Of a stretch of 64,000 nucleotides of DNA, positions 16,708 to 25,517 are shown in pieces. A program made the translations under genes and the position numbers. The notes under the pieces were generated by a model. It saw only the letters and a list, made by a program, of their open reading frames with translations, was not told where the DNA came from and did not search any database. Source of the stretch: DUML01 sp050949905 (lineage in GTDB: Bacteria; Bacillota; Desulfitobacteriia; Desulfitobacteriales; Syntrophobotulaceae); assembly GCA_050949905.1 (NCBI GenBank), contig JBMNGP010000005.1, positions 440,364 to 504,363 of the forward strand. Direction: 5' to 3'. Position 1 is the first letter of the stretch, and each line of letters opens with the position of its first letter.

Positions 16708-17829
16708 ATGGATCGTTTAGCTAATGTTTTTGAAGCAACTTTAAGGGCTATTGAAGAAGGCAAAGAAGAAATTTTTAATATTTATGAAATTACTCGCTCC
16801 GAAATCCAAAGATTAAAAAAAGAATTGGAATTTTTACGGCTAGAAATTTCTGAAACTATTAAAAAGGTTGATAGTCAACAGCGAAAAGAAAAACGCCTCC
16901 GTCAAAGATTGATGGAAGTAAATAAAAATTTTCAGAACTACAATGAAAAACAAATGTTGGAGATTTATACTGAAACTAAAGATGCCCAAGTAGAATTGCA
17001 GCTGCTCCAGGCTAAAGAATTTCAACTCCGTGCCCGAAGAGACGAGATCGAACGTTCACTGAGAAATCTAAATAGCACAGTTCAAAGAGCTGAAACCTTA
17101 ATGGATCAAGTTAGCTTAGCAATTCGCTTATTAAAAGAAGGTATATCCGAAATCTCCCATTACTATAGCAGTGACCAAAGAAAAGAGACAGCCTTTTTAA
17201 TGATTAAAGCTCAGGAAGAAGAAAGACGAAGAGTAGCCCGAGAGGTTCATGATGGACCTGCCCAAAGTTTGGCAAATATTATCCTGCGTTTAGAAATTGC
17301 TGAAAAGCTTTTAAAAATTGATCACGAAAAAGTAAAAAAAGAGTTACAGGAATTAAATAAGTTAGTGAGAGAAAACCTCAAAGATATTCGAAGAATTATC
17401 TTTGATTTGCGCCCTATTCCTTTGAACAGTAAGGGCATTGTCGAAACCATTAAAAACTACATCACAAACTACGAAAAAACTTATAACATTAAATGTATCC
17501 TGCAGGTTCATGGTGTTGAAAAATCTTTGGATCCTGCGATAGAAGTAGCTTTATTCCGTATGGTTCAGGAAGGAATGACAAATGTAGCTAAACACGCCAA
17601 GTCCGCAACCTGCGAAGTAAACCTACAATTTCGAGATAATTCGGTAATCGGGCGGATAATTGATAATGGGAGAGGTTTTGATGCTAAGGAGGTTCTAAAA
17701 AATCCTGGAGAACATTTTGGTTTAATTGGTATTAAGGAGCGGATTGAAATGTATTCGGGAAAATTAAATATTAAATCTGTCCCCAACCAAGGGACAATAT
17801 TTAAATTTGAACTACCATATTCGAAGTAA
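16708..17829 (+). CDS. degS: DegS-like sensor histidine kinase
   Basis: A 373-residue cytoplasmic histidine kinase. The first 170 residues are a long coiled coil matching the DegS sensor domain; there is no membrane segment. The HisKA_3 dimerisation region contains the phosphoacceptor in RRVAREVHDGPAQSLANII, and the ATPase domain has the N box (MVQEGMTNVAKHA) and G boxes (DNGRGFD, HFGLIGIKERI). It phosphorylates the adjacent DegU-type regulator; in Bacillus the pair controls secreted enzymes, motility and competence. The ATG at 16708 is preferred to the GTG at 16705 on spacing from AAGGGAGA. Its stop overlaps an upstream in-frame ATG of degU. Confidence 0.93.
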   Translation: MDRLANVFEATLRAIEEGKEEIFNIYEITRSEIQRLKKELEFLRLEISETIKKVDSQQRKEKRLRQRLMEVNKNFQNYNEKQMLEIYTETKDAQVELQLLQAKEFQLRARRDEIERSLRNLNSTVQRAETLMDQVSLAIRLLKEGISEISHYYSSDQRKETAFLMIKAQEEERRRVAREVHDGPAQSLANIILRLEIAEKLLKIDHEKVKKELQELNKLVRENLKDIRRIIFDLRPIPLNSKGIVETIKNYITNYEKTYNIKCILQVHGVEKSLDPAIEVALFRMVQEGMTNVAKHAKSATCEVNLQFRDNSVIGRIIDNGRGFDAKEVLKNPGEHFGLIGIKERIEMYSGKLNIKSVPNQGTIFKFELPYSK

Positions 17830-17843
17830 TGGAGGCTGACAAA

Positions 17844-18482
17844 ATGATAAAAGTTGTAATTGCTGATGATCATCCGCTTCTTAGGGAAGGGTTAAGAAGA
17901 ATTCTGGAGTTCGAAGACGGTATTGAGGTAGTAGCTGAAGTAGGAGATGGGCAGGGAGCAATTAATATAGCAAGAAGTACTCAATTTGATATAATGTTAA
18001 TGGATCTTAATATGCCGGGAGTTAACGGCTTAGAAGCCTGTAGGGTGATCCGCAGGGAACATCCGGAAATAGGAATCTTAGTGTTGACTGTTGATGATTC
18101 TGATGAAAAAATCTTTCAAGTCTTGCAACTCGGTGTTGCCGGCTATCTCTTAAAAGATGTTATTCCCAAGACCTTAGTTGATTCTATTCGTAAAGTATAT
18201 GCTGGGGAACCGATTCTAGCACCAACGGTTACCGGCAAACTCTTAGGGCAGTTAACAAACTCCCATGCGCCTAAGAATAATTATGGGCTAAGTAATAGGG
18301 AGATGGAGATCCTTACTTATGTTGTAAAGGGCGCTTCCAACAGGGAGATAGGCATTTCCCTATTTATCAGTGAAAAAACAGTCAAAAATCACCTTTCTAA
18401 TATTTTTCGCAAGCTGGAAGTTGAGGATAGGACGCAAGCAGCTTTAATAGCTGTTAAATTAAAAATAGTACAATTAGATTGA
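17844..18482 (+). CDS. degU: DegU-like response regulator (NarL/FixJ family)
   Basis: A 212-residue response regulator. The receiver domain has the acidic pocket DDHP, the phosphorylated Asp in MLMDLNMPGVNGLEA (about residue 54), and the conserved Lys in YLLKDV. A LuxR-type helix-turn-helix follows (LSNREMEILTYVVKGASNRE and EKTVKNHLSNIFRKL). The ATG at 17844 is chosen because GGAGG lies eight bases before it; an ATG at 17829 overlapping the degS stop would add five residues not usual in the family. Partner of DegS. Its target promoters are not visible in this window. Confidence 0.93.
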   Translation: MIKVVIADDHPLLREGLRRILEFEDGIEVVAEVGDGQGAINIARSTQFDIMLMDLNMPGVNGLEACRVIRREHPEIGILVLTVDDSDEKIFQVLQLGVAGYLLKDVIPKTLVDSIRKVYAGEPILAPTVTGKLLGQLTNSHAPKNNYGLSNREMEILTYVVKGASNREIGISLFISEKTVKNHLSNIFRKLEVEDRTQAALIAVKLKIVQLD

Positions 18483-18501
18483 CATCAGAAAGGAAATAGA
18501 T

Positions 18502-20202
18502 ATGAAAATATTTTTTTATGGTGCTAGCCAGACAGTCACCGGCTCATGTTATTTAGTCGAGACTTTAGGTTTTAAATTGTTAATCGATTGCGGCATGTTC
18601 CAAGGTAACAAAGTAATCAAAGAACTTAACTATGGTGAATTTCCCTTTGAACCAGGAAGTATTGATGCCGTAATCTTGACTCATGCCCATATTGATCACT
18701 CCGGCCTTATTCCTAAGCTAGTCAAGAAAGGCTACCAAGGACCAATATATTCTACTAAAGCTACTATGGATCTTTGCTCAATTATGTTACCGGACAGCGG
18801 TCATATTCAGGAAATGGAAATTGAAAGAAAGAACCGGAAGCGAACCAGAGCAGGCCTGCCTTTACTTGAGGCTATTTATACAGCTCAAGACGGGTACAAT
18901 GCCATCCAATCCTTTGTCCCGGTTGATTACGGGAAAAACTTCGCAATTTCCGAAAGAATAGCGGCGGAATTTTTTGATGCCGGCCATATTCTTGGGTCAT
19001 CCCATGTCGTCTTGACAATCACCGAAGGAGAGGAAACTAAAAGGTTAGTATTTTCCGGCGATATAGGTTCCACAAACCAACCATTTATTGAAGATCCGTC
19101 TCTAATTGAACACGCCGATTTAATAATAATGGAAACCACTTATGGTAATCGTCATCATATTGATAAATCCAACCGCTTGGAACTTTTGGCTGAGGTTATC
19201 AATAATGCTTATGCCCAGGGAGGAAATGTCATTATCCCTGCCTTTGCCATCGAACGAACGCAAGACCTTTTATATTACCTGCATAAGTTGCAAAGCGAAC
19301 AACGGATACCGGAAATGCCTATTTACATTGACAGCCCTTTGGCTATTGAAGCTACCAGAATATTTCAGAAAAATATCCAGCACTTTGATGAGGAAAGCAC
19401 AGCTTTGATAGAAGAAGGCAATAACCCCCTTACTATGAAAAACCTCAAGTTCAGCGAAACAACTCAAGATTCCATTAACTTAAATACTATCCCCGGGGGG
19501 ACTATTATTATTTCGGCCAGTGGTATGGCTGATGCGGGCAGGATTAAACATCACCTCAAACACAATCTTTGGCGTCCCAATGCAACCGTTGTCTTTGTCG
19601 GCTATCAAGCCGAGGGTACTTTAGGCCGCAGATTAATTGACGGCGCCAAAGAAGTCACAATTCATGGTGAATGTATTCATGTCAACGCCACTATAGCCAA
19701 TTTACCCGGTTTTTCCGGCCATGCTGATCAAAGTGAACTATATGCTTGGCTGAAAACCTCCGGCAAAACTGCAGAACAAATTATCCTGGTTCATGGTGAA
19801 GAACAGGCAATACATGATTTTGCCGATCTGGTTGAAGAAAGATTAGGAAAAAAATCTCTAATTCCAGTCCTTGGTGAAGAAATAGAATTTAAAGGACAAG
19901 AAGTCATCAGGATTAAACCTGCTAGGCCTTGGCTGGATGTACTTCAAGAAAAATATGATCTGCAAAAAGCTATGGAATGCGCGAAACTACCAAAAGGTAG
20001 TAAGTATACTGGACAAAAAGTTACCCAGCGAAGAAAAATCCTGCTTTCAGAAGTTAACCATAGCTACGGTAAGCTGCGGAAAAACCTGCGCACTTTTGTG
20101 GATACAGCGAGAAAGGAAAGAGATTATACCCATATTATCGAAACCTTGGAAAAAATCTCCAAACTACTGGAAGAGTCTAAAAATAAATATTTAGGTGCTT
20201 AA
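18502..20202 (+). CDS. MBL-fold beta-CASP hydrolase, probable RNA-processing nuclease
   Basis: A 566-residue metallo-beta-lactamase fold protein with the beta-CASP insertion seen in nucleic-acid nucleases of the CPSF/RNase J superfamily. The zinc motif is THAHIDHSG (about residue 55), further ligands lie in AGHILGSSHVV and SGDIGS, and the beta-CASP motifs are IPAFAIERTQDLLYYL, ISASGMADAGR and FSGHADQ (about residue 407). The C-terminal 100 residues are basic and helical. It resembles the standalone bacterial CPSF-like proteins rather than RNase J, which has a different C terminus. A role in RNA cleavage or decay is inferred from the family. The start has AAAGGAAA. It lies 20 bp after degU and overlaps the convergent HD gene by 4 bp. 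Confidence 0.88.
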   Translation: MKIFFYGASQTVTGSCYLVETLGFKLLIDCGMFQGNKVIKELNYGEFPFEPGSIDAVILTHAHIDHSGLIPKLVKKGYQGPIYSTKATMDLCSIMLPDSGHIQEMEIERKNRKRTRAGLPLLEAIYTAQDGYNAIQSFVPVDYGKNFAISERIAAEFFDAGHILGSSHVVLTITEGEETKRLVFSGDIGSTNQPFIEDPSLIEHADLIIMETTYGNRHHIDKSNRLELLAEVINNAYAQGGNVIIPAFAIERTQDLLYYLHKLQSEQRIPEMPIYIDSPLAIEATRIFQKNIQHFDEESTALIEEGNNPLTMKNLKFSETTQDSINLNTIPGGTIIISASGMADAGRIKHHLKHNLWRPNATVVFVGYQAEGTLGRRLIDGAKEVTIHGECIHVNATIANLPGFSGHADQSELYAWLKTSGKTAEQIILVHGEEQAIHDFADLVEERLGKKSLIPVLGEEIEFKGQEVIRIKPARPWLDVLQEKYDLQKAMECAKLPKGSKYTGQKVTQRRKILLSEVNHSYGKLRKNLRTFVDTARKERDYTHIIETLEKISKLLEESKNKYLGA

Positions 20203-20789
20203 ATCCAGGCATATTCAGAAGTTTGCCGTTTAATCCCGGCCAAAAAACGCATTACTTCTTCCCGTCTTTTAACAGCAATTCTACGGCCGGTTTTCGAATA
20301 GACTTTTTTAGGTAAAGCTTCGGCAAAAGTTTGAATTCGCAGTAAGGCATCTTCCGGACTAGGAATTAATTCATCGTACCCCACCAGACTGAATAATTTC
20401 ATTAAACCAATATTGCCTAAATTATCCAGGATATTGGCATCCCGCACATAAACAGCCTCATCACTGTTTCCTGGTTCGGAATAATACATGTGAAATTCAA
20501 TGGCCTCGAGAATTTTGCTGAGTTTATCTTGATCTAAGTGATAGTTCTTTAATAAATTCATGGCAATACCCTTTGATCTAAGAGCATGATCTACATTGGG
20601 CAAGGCATACATGGGGTATTTCCCTGTATCATGGAGCATTGAGGAAACATAAAGAATTTCTTCATCGAGAGATAAATGTTGGGATAATTCTTTGGCCAGA
20701 TGATAAACCCTCTGACAATGCTTCCAGCCAAGAGCTGGGTGAGCACCTGCTTTATTGACAACATTATAGAGTTCCTTAGTAATATCCAT
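20199..20789 (-). CDS. HD-domain phosphohydrolase
   Basis: A 196-residue protein with an HD metal-binding domain. The first His is in GWKHCQRVYHLA and the HD doublet is in SSMLHDTGKYP (about residue 50); downstream His residues are in VDHAL and IEFHMYY. Such small HD proteins hydrolyse nucleotides or other phosphomonoesters; the substrate is not evident. The ATG at 20789 is used because AAAGGTGG lies just before it; an ATG at 20807 falls within that site. Convergent with the beta-CASP gene, with a 4-bp overlap of the coding ends and no terminator between them. Confidence 0.82.
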   Translation of the reverse strand: MDITKELYNVVNKAGAHPALGWKHCQRVYHLAKELSQHLSLDEEILYVSSMLHDTGKYPMYALPNVDHALRSKGIAMNLLKNYHLDQDKLSKILEAIEFHMYYSEPGNSDEAVYVRDANILDNLGNIGLMKLFSLVGYDELIPSPEDALLRIQTFAEALPKKVYSKTGRRIAVKRREEVMRFLAGIKRQTSEYAWI

Positions 20790-20983
20790 AAATGCACCAC
20801 CTTTCATTTCCTACTAATATTACGGCATAGGTAGGAGAAATCCTTCCAAACCTTGGAAAAAATATCGTCATTACCCGTGACAATTTAGGATAAACTTTTT
20901 TTATTTGTTTTATTAAAACAGGAATATATAATATAATGCTCTTATGAAGATAATTTTTTCTATTTCGATTTGAGGTGGATTCA

Positions 20984-21739
20984 TTGTCTAAAAACAGTGT
21001 CTATGAGGGCTTTGCACAAGCTCTTTTCTTTTCAGGAACTATTTCCATCCCAAGATTTTTGCTGGATCATTATTCTTTTTTAGGTATCACCAATCAGGAA
21101 ATGATGCTTCTTATCCACATCATTAATGTTATTACTGAGAATAAAGAGCAAGATGGGATAGAAGAATATATTGCTGCCAAAATGGGAATTACTCTTTCCG
21201 AATTGCAGACCCTTATGCAAAATCTGCAGCTCAAAGGATTAATAGCAATTAATCTTAATGCTAAACAAATCACGGCTCAGAATAATTATAAATATGACTT
21301 AAGTGGCTTAATTGACCAATTATTTGAATTATGGGGAATTAATCAATTTAAGCAACTGGAATTAGGAGCTAAAATAAATAATGAAACACCGGTAGTCAAC
21401 CCTAACAATCCGTCTTACCTTAAGCTAATTGCTACCTTTGAACAGGAATTGGGCAGGCCTTTAACCGGGTTTGAGTGTGAACATATTCAAAAATGGCTTC
21501 TTGCTTCTTATAGTGATGAATTAATAATTGAGGCTTTAAGAAGAGGAGTTAGTGCAGGTATTAGAAATTTTCGTTATTTAGATTCAATTTTGAGGGAATG
21601 GGAGAAAAAAGGTATTAAGACACTCTTGGAAATAGAAGCCGAAGATAAGTATTTTCAGGAGAGGCAGGAGAAAAAAGGAGTAAAGTCAAATAAAACCCGT
21701 AAGAGTACTAAGAACAAATATGATGATATTTATTTATAG
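20984..21739 (+). CDS. dnaD: DnaD-domain replication initiation protein
   Basis: A 251-residue protein with the two-part DnaD structure. The N-terminal winged helix (residues 1-110) begins with FSGTISIPRFLLDHYSFLGI and a later LQTLMQNLQLKGLI. The C-terminal DnaB2/DnaD domain (about 140-215) has TFEQELGRPLTGFECEHIQK and the NFRYLDSILREWEKKG motif that binds single-stranded DNA. In Firmicutes such proteins remodel DNA at oriC or restart sites and help load the helicase. The TTG at 20984 is the likely start, six bases after GAGGTG; the GTG within that site is unlikely. It is followed 26 bp later by a DnaC/DnaI-like helicase loader, so the two act together. Confidence 0.88.
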   Translation: MSKNSVYEGFAQALFFSGTISIPRFLLDHYSFLGITNQEMMLLIHIINVITENKEQDGIEEYIAAKMGITLSELQTLMQNLQLKGLIAINLNAKQITAQNNYKYDLSGLIDQLFELWGINQFKQLELGAKINNETPVVNPNNPSYLKLIATFEQELGRPLTGFECEHIQKWLLASYSDELIIEALRRGVSAGIRNFRYLDSILREWEKKGIKTLLEIEAEDKYFQERQEKKGVKSNKTRKSTKNKYDDIYL

Positions 21740-21765
21740 GGAAAAGATAAAGGAGAGGTTTATCC

Positions 21766-22593
21766 TTGGAAAAAGCAGAGAAAATTATTAGTACGGTTTT
21801 AAATAAGCCTGTCGTGGATCAACAAAACTTTCTGCTTAACGCCTCAGATAACACAGAAGCTGACATTGCCTCAACAGAGCAAGCCTGTCCCATTTGCGGG
21901 GGGAGAGGAATTGTCCTGCAGGGGGATACTGCGACCCCATGTTCCTGTATGGAACAAATTAGAATCGAAAATAGCTTTAAATCAGCACGTATATCTCGAG
22001 AATTAAAAAAATGCCGCTTTGAAAAATTCGATTTAGATTTTTATTGTACCTCAGCAATTAAAGACTACTATGATAACGCCAAGAAAGCCTTGAATGCTGC
22101 TCAAGCCTTTGTGGAAAATGTACTCACTAATCCTCACGAACTAGGGTTGCTCTTTACCGGTTCGGTTGGCAGTGGGAAGACTTTCTTAGCTGCCTCTATT
22201 GCTAATGCTTTACTCGTTAAACAAAAGCAATTACTGTTCTTGGTTGTTCCAGATTTACTGGATGAATTACGAGCTACTTTTTCTAATAAATCTGATACTA
22301 CCGAATTTGATTTGCTGGATATAGCCAGAACCATACCCATTTTGATTTTAGATGACCTTGGCGCCCATAACTATACCGAGTGGTCGCGAAATAGGCTATA
22401 TTCCATCCTCAATTACCGAATGAATGAGCAGTTGCCAACAATTATTACTACTAATCTGGATTTTAATGAAATTGAACAATACTTAGGGGAGAGAACTTGT
22501 TCCAGGCTGCTCCAAATGTGCCGAGTTTTCCGTTTATCCATTGAAAAAGATATACGAATGCAGAAATATATTCACCGAGAAAATTTAAAGTAA
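21766..22593 (+). CDS. DnaC/DnaI-like helicase-loader ATPase
   Basis: A 275-residue AAA+ ATPase. The N-terminal part has a cysteine cluster (CPICGGRG... CSCM, residues about 41-65) that could bind zinc, as in DnaI. The ATPase part has Walker A GSVGSGKTFLA, Walker B ILILDDLGAH, sensor 1 in IITTNLDF, and arginine-rich ERTCSRLLQM near the C terminus. These are features of DnaC-type loaders, which deliver the replicative helicase to DNA. TTG start with AAGGAGAGG eight bases upstream. Pairs with the DnaD-like gene. Not accompanied by dnaB or dnaI neighbours here. Confidence 0.88.
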   Translation: MEKAEKIISTVLNKPVVDQQNFLLNASDNTEADIASTEQACPICGGRGIVLQGDTATPCSCMEQIRIENSFKSARISRELKKCRFEKFDLDFYCTSAIKDYYDNAKKALNAAQAFVENVLTNPHELGLLFTGSVGSGKTFLAASIANALLVKQKQLLFLVVPDLLDELRATFSNKSDTTEFDLLDIARTIPILILDDLGAHNYTEWSRNRLYSILNYRMNEQLPTIITTNLDFNEIEQYLGERTCSRLLQMCRVFRLSIEKDIRMQKYIHRENLK

Positions 22594-22642
22594 GCTGCAA
22601 AATTTACCCAAAAAGTAAGAAAAAAAGAATAATTTTTGGGCC

Positions 22643-22685
22643 AAACCTATGCATGTCCAAGAAACCAATGCATAGGTTTTTTATA
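22643..22685 (+). terminator. Terminator of the DnaD/helicase-loader operon
   Basis: Stem AAACCTATGCAT (22643-22654) / ATGCATAGGTTT (22668-22679), followed by TTTT. Confidence 0.9.
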
Positions 22686-22712
22686 TAAATAATGATTAGG
22701 AGGTGGAAATGG

Positions 22713-23267
22713 ATGGCAAAATTTATTACTATCAAAAGAAGATATATTTTCTATAGTTGTTTGGCGCTGGCATTAGTCTTCTTTTGTTTTTTAACCTTTA
22801 ACTTCTTGGGTAGTTCGGAAGCAAATACTACCTCTCAGCAAGTTGAACCAGAATTAAAAATTGTTAGTTTGGAGTTTGATCCTCCAATTGTAATCCGTGA
22901 TCTTTCCTATGGAGGCGAGGTACTGAAAGGAACTCAGACCATGCCTAAAACTGACTATAAAATAGCTGCAATCGTTCAAAACATGACGGAAAAAACAATG
23001 CGTGAAATACCTGTGGTCTTAACAATCGTCTCCCTGGCCGATCAAACTCAAAAAATTAGCAAAGAAGGGAAGATCCCCATTTTAGAGCCAGGAGCAACTG
23101 CCCGTATAGCATTTGAAAATATTCAGGCTTTAGGCGATGCTCAAGGTAAGAGTGCAACTGCCGGCAGGCATGAGATGGTTCTAGCCCTGAAAGCTAACCC
23201 CGAAGGGGGAATGACGCAGAATACTGAAGCCAAGTTAATTTATAACATTGATTCCACAGTAAAATAA
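22713..23267 (+). CDS. Membrane-anchored extracytoplasmic protein of unknown function
   Basis: A 184-residue protein with one N-terminal membrane segment (YIFYSCLALALVFFCFLTFN, positions about 9-28) and an outer domain of about 140 residues. The outer domain has alternating beta strands, with stretches like YKIAAIVQNMTEKTMREIPV and EPGATARIAFENIQALG that suggest an Ig-like or CARDB-type fold. The ATG at 22713 follows AGGAGGTG at a spacing of 8; the ATG at 22692 is within the leader. I do not recognise a family. It stands alone between two terminators. Confidence 0.75.
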   Translation: MAKFITIKRRYIFYSCLALALVFFCFLTFNFLGSSEANTTSQQVEPELKIVSLEFDPPIVIRDLSYGGEVLKGTQTMPKTDYKIAAIVQNMTEKTMREIPVVLTIVSLADQTQKISKEGKIPILEPGATARIAFENIQALGDAQGKSATAGRHEMVLALKANPEGGMTQNTEAKLIYNIDSTVK

Positions 23268-23298
23268 AAACTTAGGAACGTTTACCTAACCAACTTAC

Positions 23299-23328
23299 AA
23301 GTGCTTGCTTTAAGCACTTATTTTGTTT
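23299..23328 (+). terminator. Terminator after the membrane-anchored protein gene
   Basis: AAGTGCTT (23299-23306) / AAGCACTT (23312-23319), followed by ATTTTGTTTT. Confidence 0.8.
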
Positions 23329-23431
23329 TGAACATTCTGATAGTATAATTAGGTAAAAACAAACTACAAGGAAGCATCGACTATAATTGTTCATGCTAAT
23401 CAACTGGATTTTAAAAGGAACGGTCATTCTC

Positions 23432-24430
23432 ATGAAAAAGTCTTTTCTCTGTTTATACTTCATTTCTTTTAATATGATCTTATTCTTACTAATAGCGCCG
23501 CTTGTTATTTTCTACGGTCCGTTTGAGTCACTCAGGCTTTTTTCGGTTGGTGCTATTCTTACCTCCCGCCACCCTCAAGTAGCGGAATTTTTCCTTTCCC
23601 AAGAGGAGATCCTGAAAATAACCGAGAACAACAGGGATAATATCATTACGGTGGAACCGGTAATCCTAGGAAAAGAGCATATTATTGAAGATAGAGAAAA
23701 TGGGATTAAGATTCAAAATATTAGCGGTAAATACTTTCAAGGTAAAGTAATGCTGATTAATAATCCTCGCCAGTTAGGCATTGCTGTTTCCGACGAATTA
23801 GGCACTGCTGGGCAGAGATTAACTAACCTTGTAGCAACGAGCAAGGCTCTAGCCGGAATAAATGCAGGTGGATTCTATGATCCTAATGCTCAAGGTAATG
23901 GTGCTTTTCCCGATGGAATTACCGTTAAAAACGGATTAGTCGTTCATAATAATATTGGAAATGAAGCAGCCAATATAATTGGTTTTGACCAAAACGGTAA
24001 ACTTATTTTGGGCTCAATGTCTCTCCAGGAAGTCCAGACTATGAAAATCCAAAATGCTGTGACTTTTCATCCCAATCTCTTACTAGACGGAAAGCCCCAA
24101 ATTCAGGGAGACGGAGGCTGGGGCTTAGCACCAAGAACTGGAATAGGCCAAAAACCTGACGGCACTGTAATCTTAGTAGTAATTGATGGCCGACAGCCTG
24201 GATGGAGTATGGGGGCAACACTCCGGGACTTAATGAACGTCTTTATTGAATATGGGGCGGAAAACGCCGCAAATCTGGATGGGGGATCTTCCAGTGAAAT
24301 GGTGTATAAAGGCCAAATCCTCAATAAATTATGGAATATTTACGGCGAAAGGTACATTCCGACCGCTTTTGTTGTCTATCCTCGAAGTGCTGTGGAAGAA
24401 GTTCACAATGACAGTCGGCTTGAAAAATAA
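23432..24430 (+). CDS. Phosphodiester glycosidase family protein (NAGPA domain)
   Basis: A 332-residue membrane-anchored protein. After an N-terminal hydrophobic segment (FISFNMILFLLIAPLVIFYG) comes an outer domain with the NAGPA/DUF2233 signatures AGINAGGFYDP (about residue 145), GGWGLAPRTGIGQ, VVIDGRQPG and the terminal AANLDGGSSSEMVYKG. In eukaryotes this fold removes N-acetylglucosamine from phosphodiester-linked sugars; the bacterial versions (YngL-like) probably act on envelope polysaccharides. The ATG at 23432 is preferred to earlier TTG/ATG codons (23387 or 23393) because AAAGGAA lies at a usable distance. A second secreted or membrane protein gene follows. Confidence 0.85.
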   Translation: MKKSFLCLYFISFNMILFLLIAPLVIFYGPFESLRLFSVGAILTSRHPQVAEFFLSQEEILKITENNRDNIITVEPVILGKEHIIEDRENGIKIQNISGKYFQGKVMLINNPRQLGIAVSDELGTAGQRLTNLVATSKALAGINAGGFYDPNAQGNGAFPDGITVKNGLVVHNNIGNEAANIIGFDQNGKLILGSMSLQEVQTMKIQNAVTFHPNLLLDGKPQIQGDGGWGLAPRTGIGQKPDGTVILVVIDGRQPGWSMGATLRDLMNVFIEYGAENAANLDGGSSSEMVYKGQILNKLWNIYGERYIPTAFVVYPRSAVEEVHNDSRLEK

Positions 24431-24468
24431 TACTAAGAAATTTTAAGCGATAGTGGGGTAACAAGAAC

Positions 24469-25509
24469 TTGAGAAGCAAAAAGATAGCCATGTTTCTTAT
24501 TATTTCCTTGGTCTTTCAACTAACAATATTTACTGTTTTGAATCATCTAACAGAGCAGTACTTAAACCCTATGTTTCGCCTTAACAAAGCCTATGCCCTA
24601 AATACTGATTTAAGTAAGGCCCAGAATTTTAGCCTCTCTTATAATAATAGATATTTAGCCTTTATAAGCGGAGGCCACCTGCAGGTAATCGATCTTATTA
24701 ATAATCAAGCAGTCTTAAAAAACAAATCCCTGTCGGAAGCGGGTTTAGTCTTAAGCTACAAATGGCTTCCCGACAGGAACGGTATGATCTACTTAACTCA
24801 AAGTCATTCAAATCCCGACCGCCCAGCAGCTCTTTTTTCACTGGATTTGGATCCTGCCACCTCAAATCCCAGGCAGGTTGAACCCCGCTTAGAACGATCC
24901 TTAAACATATTTATCTCGGAGGTAATGGATATAGGAGTGTCTACTTATACTAATAATTTATTTGTTCTCTATAGGGATGAGGAATTAAAGTGCAAGCTAA
25001 TGACTATTGATATCATGAAAAATATCAACAGGCTTGATGATCCCCTGGAGTCAATCCTTTCCCTGGCGGTATCCAACAAATATGGCACGTTGTATATTGA
25101 AAGTCTCAAAGAAGGTCAAAAGGCAATTTATGCGGTTATAGGTCGGGAAAGACATTTAGTCACCGACGACCCTCAGGAGATACTCCTTGGCTGCCAAGAC
25201 GAGCTCTTATTTATAGGTGAATTAGCAGGTAATACTTTACGCGAGATCTCTCTCTATACCCATAATTCATCATCAATTCAATATACAAAATTACTTTGGC
25301 AGGGTGACATTCCTTATGCCAGGGCGGAAGTCTTTATTAGTTCCGATCAAAAGGTTTTTATCCTGGATAAGGAAAATATAGTGATAATTTATCCTGATGG
25401 TAGTTCCAAGTCTAAAGAAATTCTTTATAGGCCTGTATTCTCACCGGTGGGCAAAATGTACCTGGAGATAAATCCAACACGGAATGAGTATTTTTGGCGG
25501 AAAAGTTAA
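24469..25509 (+). CDS. Predicted membrane-anchored beta-propeller-like protein, function unknown
   Basis: A 346-residue protein starting with a basic N terminus and one hydrophobic segment (IAMFLIISLVFQLTIFTVLN, residues 5-24), followed by an outer domain. The domain repeats a pattern of aromatic and aspartate-rich strands, for instance LSYNNRYLAFISGGHLQVID, YKWLPDRNGMIYLTQ and AEVFISSDQKVFILDKENIV, that resembles TolB/WD40-like propellers. I do not recognise a specific family. TTG start with only a moderate ribosome binding site (GTGGGG). It lies 39 bp after the phosphodiester glycosidase gene and is probably co-transcribed. Its end is 8 bp from the convergent UPF0182 gene, with no terminator seen between them. 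Confidence 0.7.
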   Translation: MRSKKIAMFLIISLVFQLTIFTVLNHLTEQYLNPMFRLNKAYALNTDLSKAQNFSLSYNNRYLAFISGGHLQVIDLINNQAVLKNKSLSEAGLVLSYKWLPDRNGMIYLTQSHSNPDRPAALFSLDLDPATSNPRQVEPRLERSLNIFISEVMDIGVSTYTNNLFVLYRDEELKCKLMTIDIMKNINRLDDPLESILSLAVSNKYGTLYIESLKEGQKAIYAVIGRERHLVTDDPQEILLGCQDELLFIGELAGNTLREISLYTHNSSSIQYTKLLWQGDIPYARAEVFISSDQKVFILDKENIVIIYPDGSSKSKEILYRPVFSPVGKMYLEINPTRNEYFWRKS

Positions 25510-25517
25510 CTGTTAAG

